Positions 56,345 through 64,000 of a DNA stretch of 64,000 nucleotides are shown here, piece after piece (the first letter of the stretch is position 1; every line of letters starts with the position of its first letter). Below the pieces are notes generated by a model that saw nothing but the letters and a program-made list of their open reading frames with translations, was not told the origin of the DNA and did no database searches. The position numbers and the translations under genes are program-made. The stretch comes from Oidiodendron maius Zn. Taxonomy: Eukaryota > Ascomycota > Leotiomycetes > Myxotrichaceae. Location of the stretch: contig KN832882.1 in NCBI GenBank assembly GCA_000827325.1, forward strand, positions 1,314,689 to 1,378,688. Reading direction: 5' to 3'.

Positions 56345-57292
56345 ATGGACGATATTGGACCACCTCCTGGTCCCCCGCCGCCAACAGTTCCGGAGGGGTA
56401 TTCCACTCTCTAATCCGGACTTTGTGTTCGTGCTCGTTACTAACATGAAATTAGCTGGAAAGCACAATGGAATGATCAATACAAAGCATGGTGTGTCCAC
56501 CTCCTGAAAAACGCCCAACCGCCTTCTCTGCTCACGAGTTTATCCAGGTACTATATCAACACCCACACAAAGAAATCGCAGTGGGAGAAGCCCACCGGGC
56601 CTGCGATTCCATCGGGTGACGATTCTCCGACTGGCCCTCCTCCAGACTACTCAGCAAGTAGCCCAGGCACTCCTACGGATCAAAAACCTAATCTCGACGT
56701 TGTCTCTCCTCAAATCCTGGAGACAAAGGCAGTGATCGCCTCGCCCGTGCAAACTAAAGAGGTTGAATCCAGCACTGGCCCATCCGAGTTAAGCAAGTCC
56801 CCGGAGCCTCCTCAGAAAGCCGCGCCTGTATCATCACAACCATCTCATCATGGAAAGCTCTTTCAGAAGGGGCAGAAACGCGCCCTTTTTAATAAGATAA
56901 TGTTTGGCCGGTCAACTTTTCTCCCTACCGACCATGGCGGTAATCATCATACGACGCACCGGAATTATGGGCATAGTAATCAAGCTCAGAATAGTCAGAT
57001 GCAGAATAACCAAATGCAGAATGGGATGTATTCGCAACCGGGTTATGGGTCACAGCCTGGGTATGGGACACAGCCCGGATATGGAGGTGATTCTGGTGGT
57101 TCCCAGCAGGCGTCGCAGGGAGGTGGTGGTTTTGGTGGCTTGCTTGGAATTGGTGCTACTGTTCTAGGAGTCGCTGTACTTGGGAATGCTATTGATGGCG
57201 GAGATGGGGGATTTGGCGGAGACGACGGATATGGTGGAGATGGTGGAGATGGTGGCGATGGTGGTGGTGGCGACGGAGGTGGTGGTGATTGA
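56345..57292 (+). CDS. WW-domain protein, Wwm1-like
   Basis: Two introns split the WW domain. Exon 1 gives MDDIGPPPGPPPPTVPEG, exon 2 starts about 56456 (WKAQWNDQYKAW) and exon 3 about 56549 (YYINTHTKKSQWEKPTGPA). The joined domain has both signature Trp residues and binds Pro-rich motifs in the family. The linker is Ser/Pro-rich. The C-terminus has Asn/Gln and Gly/Tyr repeats (SQPGYGSQPGYGTQPGYG), a short hydrophobic segment GLLGIGATVLGVAVLG and a Gly/Asp tail. In yeast Wwm1 interacts with the metacaspase Mca1. That role here is inference. The tail gives long G-rich tracts. Confidence 0.82.
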
Positions 57293-57549
57293 GAGGTCGG
57301 AAGCAACTGTAAATAGCATTCCGCGAGTCTCAATCCTAACTGAGTATATGAAGGCCATCTGCTGCACTGTCACGCTTGAATCTCACTGATCAAGAAATAC
57401 AATTTAGTTAACTTTAAACACGGTATCTTGAAGCTTCATTTACTCCCTAGAATAATTCATACATAGGGTGACGTTCCTAGCTCGAAGGGAAGTACAACTG
57501 AGACTCTATTTCGATCCAACAGAAGTGTATCTAATCACGTGGAGATAAG

Positions 57550-58572
57550 ATGTTATCTCACAGCCTCGCGCTGGACTTCAATTATCCCGCAACACCAACT
57601 AAAGTCAACCTCAACGACGACGACGCAGCGTCATCCCCACTAGCAGGACCAATTCCTGCAGACACATCATCTATGGATCTGCCACCAGCCGATTCCTCCT
57701 CTATCACTCCAGCTGCGAGTTCAACGCCCAGGCCAACTCCAGCTCTTCCCACAGCTCCAACCGCTGCCTCGCATCCTCCGCCCCAACATCCCGCACCGCA
57801 AGATCCAGACCCGGAGACACACTCATCTCCAAAACCTGCCTCAGAATCCCTTCTGCAAACAGACCAGGACGAGCAAGAACCATACCCCCGACCCCCTTTA
57901 GCTCCCCTCTTCACTCTCATCCACGACCCCGCAACCAACACAACCATCCACCCTCGTAACACACATTACCTCTTCTCCGACGACGATGCTGGCGCCGTCC
58001 TCTCCACCCTCTGCGCACGCGCAGCATCCAATATCTCTTTACACCCATCAATGTCCCATCCCCAATCTCCCTCCTCCGAAAATCCGAACCCAGCAGCCAC
58101 AGAAGGAGTCGAAGAAAGGATCCTCATAATCGACATGGACGACTCTGGGACATCTGTCCAGCACGCCTCGAGTCTGAGTCCGAATTGGCAAGTCCTACGT
58201 GCCGGGATCGAGGGCGCCCCGGCGCTGCGCGGCGAGCGCGAGAGGGATGGGGGGGATGGGGGGATGATGCTGAAGATTGAAGGGGTGGGTGTTGGAAGCG
58301 CGCCGCCGGGGAAGAGGGGGAAGAGGAGAGGGAAAGGGGATGATGAGGAGGGGCAGGATGGATATGAAGATGGAAGACAAGGAGACGGAGAGGGGATTGA
58401 TATTGAGAGTGAGGCGATGAGGACGCTAATATCGGATTTTGAGAGGAGGATGGAGGTCCTGAGGAATGTGGTTGCCGGGACAGGGAGGGGGTTGGTTGTT
58501 GGTGAGGTGGTGGATGAGAAGATAGAAGGGGACGGAGAAGAAGAGAAGGAAAAGGAGAAAGGGGGGGGTTAG
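57550..58572 (+). CDS. Fungal hypothetical protein, Pro-rich then acidic
   Basis: An intronless frame of 340 residues. The N-terminal third is Pro/Ser/Thr/Ala-rich and probably disordered. A conserved-looking core is PLAPLFTLIHDPATNTTIHP, RNTHYLFSDDDAGAVLSTL and ERILIIDMDDSGTSVQHASS then LSPNWQVLRAG. The C-terminal third is Gly/Glu/Lys-rich with a helix SEAMRTLISDFERRMEVLRN. I think this is a conserved ascomycete protein of unknown function. The coding strand switches from C-rich to G-rich near 58200. Confidence 0.65.
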   Translation: MLSHSLALDFNYPATPTKVNLNDDDAASSPLAGPIPADTSSMDLPPADSSSITPAASSTPRPTPALPTAPTAASHPPPQHPAPQDPDPETHSSPKPASESLLQTDQDEQEPYPRPPLAPLFTLIHDPATNTTIHPRNTHYLFSDDDAGAVLSTLCARAASNISLHPSMSHPQSPSSENPNPAATEGVEERILIIDMDDSGTSVQHASSLSPNWQVLRAGIEGAPALRGERERDGGDGGMMLKIEGVGVGSAPPGKRGKRRGKGDDEEGQDGYEDGRQGDGEGIDIESEAMRTLISDFERRMEVLRNVVAGTGRGLVVGEVVDEKIEGDGEEEKEKEKGGG

Positions 58573-59309
58573 GGGGGGCCGCTGTGGGACCTCCTTGTCC
58601 TGGATATGTATATTATGCTTCCTTACTGGGATACGGAATGGATGTCATGAATGGAGAATGGCGTTGAGGAGCATGTGAGGATAGGATATAATCAGGGCGG
58701 AATCAGTCTTAAAAACGGTGTCACAAATCACTCATATCACGGCCCGGCAGCCCATCTTGTCTCTACTATCTTTCATCGAAGCGAAGTATCGATTAAACCG
58801 TCTACACTGTAACTCGACCTCCTCCCTTTCTCCTTCCCCTGCCTATATCTCCTTCTTTCCTCCCTCCCCCTGGCCACTCGATCGTCTCATCTGGTTTTAT
58901 CTCATAGAAAGGCACAAGGAAATCCTCCTCAAAAATAATGTCCGATTCTCAAACAACGCCCACACAGTGGCTGCGTACGTGATATCCTATTACTCTCTGC
59001 CCTGGAAAATGGCCGGAGTGAGGAAAAAAGATTGACAAAAAGCAGCTGAGTGTGGTATTCTACAGTTGACAGGTCCGCGGAATTTTTTTTCATAAGCAGT
59101 TCCTGTTAAAAAAAAGGCATGGAACTGGATCCGGATGGGACTAACATAAGAGAGATTTGGAGAACGCCTGGGAAATGCAACCGGTAATGAGAGGATAGCC
59201 CGCGCAGCGATGTGTGCAGCTGGGTCAATTCCTCGGTTTCGTCTCTTTTGAATTCTTCATCTTTCCTTCTGGAGAGACATGCGGATGGGTAGATTACCTC
59301 GTGATCATC
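58573..59309. other. Spacer between unknown gene and syntaxin
   Basis: 737 bp. Pyrimidine-rich at 58815-58870 and short poly-T and poly-A runs at 59080-59120. No supported gene. Confidence 0.5.
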
Positions 59310-61014
59310 TCATGCAACGAACGCAATGGCACGCTTTGCCGTCCTACTAACTGACTCCGGTACCCATTCCACTCCAGGGACGACATGGCGAGGCTGTGTA
59401 GGGACGATATCATTTTCTGGTGTCCAGCTGAGTCCCGGGATGACATATCTCTTGGCTAGCTCCTCTGCAGCAGCGAGAGGCTGGGCGATGGGTGAGTCGA
59501 TGACCCAACGCTTGGTCTTGGCGGGCGTCTGGATGACGAATTTGTAGATGAGAACAACCACGATGATGATGACTATAATGAGGACTAGGAAATCGTGTCA
59601 GTTTATTGTTAAAGAGAGAGTAGAGGGTACGGGAAAGAGAAGAGTAGAAGAGGTAAGAGAAGAGAACGTACTGCATATGCCCAGGCACCACCACTTCCAC
59701 TTGCGGGCATTCCTAGCGCTTTTGATGGCCGAGGTGATCTGCTCATTGCCCTTGTCCAGGTGCTCAACGACCTCCTCGCCCTTGGTCTCGATATTCGTCA
59801 CCGCTGCCTCCTGCTGCACCACCAAGGTCTCCATATCTTGGAACAGCTCTGCCAGCTCGATCATTTGCGACTCGATCTTTTGGATCGCCGCATGTCGGTT
59901 CTCAACTGCGCTCAGCGCCGCTCGGCTCTGGCCTCTCCTATCGCTCTGCAGTAGCGCCTGCGAGAACACCTGCTGGTTCGAAGTATCTTCCACGGCCTCA
60001 CGCACTTCCTGTTCGGACGCTTCTGGCCGCACGATCCGGTACTGTCGTGCCATTTGTTCTTGCAGCTTCTTCCGGAACGCAGAGTCCATGCTCTGGTACT
60101 CTTGGATCGCAGCCTTGAGCTTGCGATCGACCTTGCCTACTTGTGGCGCGTTCTTGGGCGAGCTGCTCTCAGGTTGCTGCTTCACCTTTTTGATGCGCGC
60201 AGCGAAGTTGCGGTACATGCTCATGGTATCGGAGGAGATGGCATCGAGTTGCCTGTTGGTGCTGCTCTGGGCGGAAGAGTCTGGGTCGTCGAGCGAGCGC
60301 TGTTGGAGGGTTGCGAGGTTGTCCAGGCTCGCCTTGATGCCATCGATGCCGCGATCGATCTCGCGACACTCATTCAGGATGTAGTTCGGGTCATCCTGGT
60401 TCTGGCGGCCAAACTGCGAGCCGTTGGCCGCGAGGGGCGCCATCTCGACGTTTTGGCCTATGTTACTTGGACGTTAATGGTATGTTATTTTGGGGCTATT
60501 CTCTTGCAGCGCTTGGCGTGAATGTTGGGGGGGCTGATGATATGCAGGAATGGGGACAGAGCGGCGCCAAGAGGGTTTACATACCAGCAAAGTCGTCGCG
60601 GCCCATGGATGGCCCATTGTCATATTGGTTGCGGCTGTACGCGGGAGCTGCACCATACGGTTGGGAGTTGTAGCTCCCTTGAGGCGCAGTAGGAGCGGCT
60701 CCTCTCTGGTCGTAAGGGTTTTGCCGCCCGCCATATCTAAGGGGATCCCCAAGTCAGCCCAAGATCAATAACAGAGCGAGTAGTTTATATTTGGTTCGTA
60801 TATTGATCCTTCGTATGGAGAATAGTGTTCGGCTTCGGGATGGAGATAGCGAAGCTAGGGAGGGAGGGGACATACCCGTACTGTGGCGAGATGGTCAGTG
60901 GGAACGGTAGAGCATATGGAAATGGATAGACAGGATAAAGGAGAATGCAGAAACGAACAGCAAGCATGGCGAAGAGGAATGTGCAAAGGGAGGAGGGGTG
61001 TTACTTACACTCAT
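59310..61014 (-). CDS. Plasma-membrane syntaxin, Sso1/Sso2-like t-SNARE
   Basis: Exons from the start: 61009-61014 (ATGAGT), 60876-60880 (5 nt, TACGG), 60736 downwards (YGGRQNPYDQRGAAPTAPQG...), then the SNARE exon and a last exon. The joined N-terminus is MSYGYGGRQNPYDQRG. The Habc domain runs from about DPNYILNECREIDRGIDGIK. The SNARE motif HAAIQKIESQMIELAELFQD ends at VTNIETKGEEVVEHL, with the zero-layer Gln in FQDMETLV. The membrane span WWCLGICILIIVIIIVVVLI crosses an intron. About 70 further residues (FVIQTPAKTKRWVIDSPIAQ to AIAFVA) follow the span, which is unusual for a t-SNARE. It acts in secretory vesicle fusion. Confidence 0.88.
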
Positions 61015-63143
61015 GGTTTAGGGGATGGGCGACGAGCGACGAGCGCTCAGTCGATTAGATGGAGGTAGGTGTTGTCGTCGAAGTAATCAAACGATGGGTC
61101 GATGCCTTCTTCAATTAGAGATTGAGGGTATGTGCCCAACAATTAAGATTGTGTAGTTGTAGTTGTTGCCGTGGTCGAAGGCGAAGGTGTTTGGGAGGTG
61201 GTGGTGTTGTTCCAAATAAAAGGGGAGACTCTGCCTCAGAAGTGTCTCGATTCGCTCAGGCGCCCGCCAAACGAGACGCTGGCACGACACTACGCTATGG
61301 TGCTACTACCAAAGTATGCAACTACCGTGGGCCTGCGCGCCACTCGTTCCTGGCGATTGCAAAGTGGGCTCCGTAGTGGACTTGGCGAGGAGAGGAGGAC
61401 TCACTCAAGGGCGTGCAACCGCGCGGGAGGGCTCAAGCGACTCGACGATTCAATGCCAGAGGATGTCCGTGGCCAGAGAGGATGGTGATGAGGATTCGCG
61501 ATGGATGCTCACTCAGGCAGGAGTCAGAAGGTGTGTGGAATTCGGCGATGGGAATGTGCGAGGTATATGAAGAGAGGATACACTATTCATGCGCCACCGA
61601 TCCCTCGTCCTCGGCCAGCTGCCACTTCTATGTCAAGCCAGTTTCTTTGACCGCGATGGAAATAGAAATATGCGATCGTATGGACCATCTCAAGGCTGCC
61701 GTCTCTCGTTCAGCTCTTGTGCGGTACTCCCGATAAGACGCGCTGCACTTCGTATCCCTTACACCAGCGGGCGGCGACGGGTAACAGCTAAAACGTACGT
61801 ACCACCGGTGGCTCCTGGCTTCTGCACACGCCAACACGAGGCGCAGCACGGAGATCCCAACGCCGGCCGCTGGGATGCAGAATGGCGTGTGTGGGTTGGG
61901 TGATCTGGGCTTTGAGTATCATGGTTCCATTTATAACCTTTTTCTTTTAGGTATATGGTCATCCATCTCATCTTCATTTACTGCTAAATATAATATCTTC
62001 TGGCATCATCAATTTATTTTATGGACCTCCCCTCCCGTCTTCCCGCATCCAGGAACAGGAAAAGGGGGTATTTATCACGTGATATTGAAAGTGGCGATGT
62101 ACCGAAAATAGAAACGCAGGAATAGTGGGAGGCAATTGGATAAACTATTACACGACACCATCAGCGAATAGAACCCTTGATGGAGATCAGGTCATGCATT
62201 CCCCGCTAAGAGCCTGCCGCAACCATCCATGGTCCCGTATGCCCGGTCCTGCTGGTAAGGCAGCCGCGGGAAAAGGATTCATAGGACGTAGAATGCCGAG
62301 GCCTGAGGAGTGATGTCCCCGTTATACTCAACTTCAAGCGACTATACTGGAGAACTTCGACAAAGGAATAGGAAGCTGGGCGGATTGCGGCATATCACAC
62401 GGAACAGCTATCATTGTACAGTACTCTCGCGCGCGACCACGAAAAATAAGTCTAGTCATTCTACAGATTCTAGAATCCTAACGCTTTGCGAATCCGTAGA
62501 CTCGGAAGATCAAACCCAAACTACTGAATGTGAATAACGTCCATCCCTACGTAACGAGAAACCCACCACGCCGAGAGAAATAATGGGTACTTTGACTTTA
62601 AGCATCTTAAAATCTGTGCATGCATCAATATCTCCTATATTTTTTTCTATAAGTCGTGTTCCGTGGCCCCTCCAGCGGCTGTGTATCATATATTCGAGGA
62701 GGGAGAGATAATGTATGTCTAAAGTAGCTCAGTGGTCCTGCAGCTTGAAATATATTGCAGACATCAATGCAGCGACAAACGCCACTAAGTACTGCCCAAC
62801 CCCAAATGTTCATCGATACTTTGTCCTACGCCCAGTCCGACATACTCAAGCTCTAAGCTCAAATCCGAATATCGAAGCCTAGGATTTTAAGTGCAGATGG
62901 TTGTCCGGTGTTGGTTCCCCCAGAAAGGACGTCGGGGTTGGCGCCTACAAGCTGTAACTTATTAATATATCTAGTTCCTTTCTCTACGCTATAGCAGACT
63001 TCTCCAATCCTTAGTTTCTAAATACTTTGACAGCGACAGATATGTTGTTACGGGTTGTTTAACATGCTATCGAACTGTGTGTTTTTAGATTAGGAATAGT
63101 GACTTCCTCCTCACAAAATAAGATCTCCTCCAGTGTCTTATCA
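61015..63143. other. 2.1-kb spacer at right
   Basis: The first 800 bp include the syntaxin promoter (many short frames, none convincing). The remainder is AT-rich with no supported gene or repeat. Confidence 0.5.
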
Positions 63144-64000
63144 TCACAGCGTCGTCACGAACCCCCAAGGCAATCCCAAGACCCTCTCCACCGCCCTCGC
63201 ACTACAATGTCCCTCGTCAACCTTCCAATCAAACTGCACCAGAAAATCCCACCTTGAATCCGGATCCACGCCCGCCTCCCACCTCGTCAATGGAAAGCAC
63301 GCCTCCAACGCCGCCCTTAGCTCCCTTCCGTCGCCACTCAACCCCAAACTCCACCACCCCCACACATGCAACAGCGTCCACACCTCCGGAATGAAAACCA
63401 GCTCGATTATCGTGTGCGGCAGTGGCGTCCACTGGTTCCACCGCACAGGCGGATGCACCGCCGTCGGCGCATTTGCGGCTCTCGTGCCGAGCTGGTAGAA
63501 CTCGCCTGCGTTCGGCCCGCCGATCCAACCTTGGCGGTAGGTGGGGATGCACGTGTTGATGATCTTGTCTGTTGCGTCGTAGCAGTTCTGGCCTGGGGAT
63601 GTGGAGTAGAGGTATAGTTCGAGCGTGTCAGTGATGCTGACGACTAGCTCGCAGCCGGTGGTACCGAAGCGGGTTGCGACGGCGGAGGTGGGGAGAACGC
63701 CGGCGATGGAGGTGGCATCACAAAGGTTTTGGCAGGCGGAGGCGCGGAGGCGGTAGATGAGGTTGCGGAGGGATTGGCGGCCGTCAGTGAGGATGTAAGA
63801 AAGTGGGATGTCGGAGACGGAGGTTTCGATGCAGCCAGGTGCGGCTCCTGGATCTAAGGGGATGGGTGGGATTGGCGTTGGCGTTGGTGCTGGAGGCCCG
63901 CCATCATCGTACGGAGAGAGCGGGTTTGCAGGGTAGATGTGGTTCTGGATGGTGTAGTTCTGATCGCCTTGCGTGTAACTTCCTCCATAGAAGTTATTGT
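63144..64000 (-). CDS. Unrecognised probable secreted protein, 5' end beyond the window
   Basis: A continuous frame from the right edge to the stop at 63144, about 285 codons. It starts inside NNFYGGSYTQGDQNYTIQNH and has a Pro-rich linker (APTPTPIPPIPLDPG). A Cys-containing domain follows with GCIETSVSDIPLSYILTDGR, SLRNLIYRLRASACQNLCDA, ATRFGTTGCELVVSITDTLE, LYLYSTSPGQNCYDATDKI and INTCIPTYRQGW. The C-terminal part is basic and Trp-rich. Six or more Cys suggest disulfides and secretion. I do not recognise a named domain. It may be the C-terminal module of a larger extracellular enzyme. Confidence 0.6.
   Translation of the reverse strand, partial: NNFYGGSYTQGDQNYTIQNHIYPANPLSPYDDGGPPAPTPTPIPPIPLDPGAAPGCIETSVSDIPLSYILTDGRQSLRNLIYRLRASACQNLCDATSIAGVLPTSAVATRFGTTGCELVVSITDTLELYLYSTSPGQNCYDATDKIINTCIPTYRQGWIGGPNAGEFYQLGTRAANAPTAVHPPVRWNQWTPLPHTIIELVFIPEVWTLLHVWGWWSLGLSGDGRELRAALEACFPLTRWEAGVDPDSRWDFLVQFDWKVDEGHCSARAVERVLGLPWGFVTTL

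Noticed and set aside
61122-61736. Overlapping frames in the syntaxin upstream region
   Set aside because: All three frames are open because of GC content; no protein character or homology pattern.
1-64000. tRNA or 5S rRNA genes
   Set aside because: I looked for B-box-like GTTCRA strings with partner A-boxes by eye and found none convincing. A tRNA scan would settle this.

Overview
The window is nuclear DNA of a filamentous ascomycete (Pezizomycotina; the gene content would suit Leotiomycetes, but I cannot prove the class). The evidence is short GT-AG introns of about 50-75 bp in most genes, fungal-only families (HsbA-like surface protein, Zn2Cys6 regulator, ACS and sugar transporters, GMC oxidoreductases, GH39, 2EXR-type protein), and AT-rich gene-poor stretches with decayed genes and transposon scraps between gene-dense blocks. 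No rRNA, tRNA, CRISPR, PKS, NRPS or terpene synthase gene was seen.

Layout. 1-3.2 kb: the 3' end of an HsbA-like gene, then an alpha-glucoside/maltose-type MFS permease with glucose-repression-like sites upstream. 4-6.2 kb: a degenerate island with an 18-bp minisatellite, a PIF1-like (Helitron-type) helicase remnant, an 82-bp duplication and a 184-bp MITE. 6.5-17.2 kb: a GPI-type protein of three internal repeats, a GFA-fold protein, a decayed fungal nuclease-like gene, a GT32-like glycosyltransferase and an AIM9/APH-like kinase, separated by long empty spacers. 19-34.7 kb: an accessory block with GH39 glycosidase, NmrA-like protein and Zn2Cys6 regulator (divergent, with a perfect CGG-N12-CCG palindrome between them), an ACS transporter, two divergent GMC oxidoreductases, and an SGNH esterase with an FnIII-like domain. 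34.9-41.5 kb: a housekeeping block with MIC60, a Rab5 GTPase and a SAC1 phosphoinositide phosphatase. 41.7-52.7 kb: a sulfatase, a Vba/Fnx1-like MFS, a 2EXR protein, a TauD-type dioxygenase and a second ACS transporter, which together look like a sulfur-scavenging neighbourhood. 53-64 kb: an SDR pseudogene, a low-complexity locus, a Wwm1-like WW protein, an unknown Pro-rich protein, an Sso-type syntaxin, and the 3' part of an unrecognised protein that runs off the right edge.

How the parts may work together: the accessory block holds a regulator, a transporter, secreted oxidoreductases and hydrolases, which fits import and breakdown or modification of plant-derived carbohydrates or aromatics. 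The housekeeping genes (mitochondrial cristae, endosome traffic, phosphoinositide turnover, exocytosis) are intact and normal apart from unusually small exons in Rab5 and the syntaxin, and a C-terminal extension on the syntaxin. Coordinates of spliced genes are first-to-last coding base; introns were placed by eye from splice signals and family conservation.
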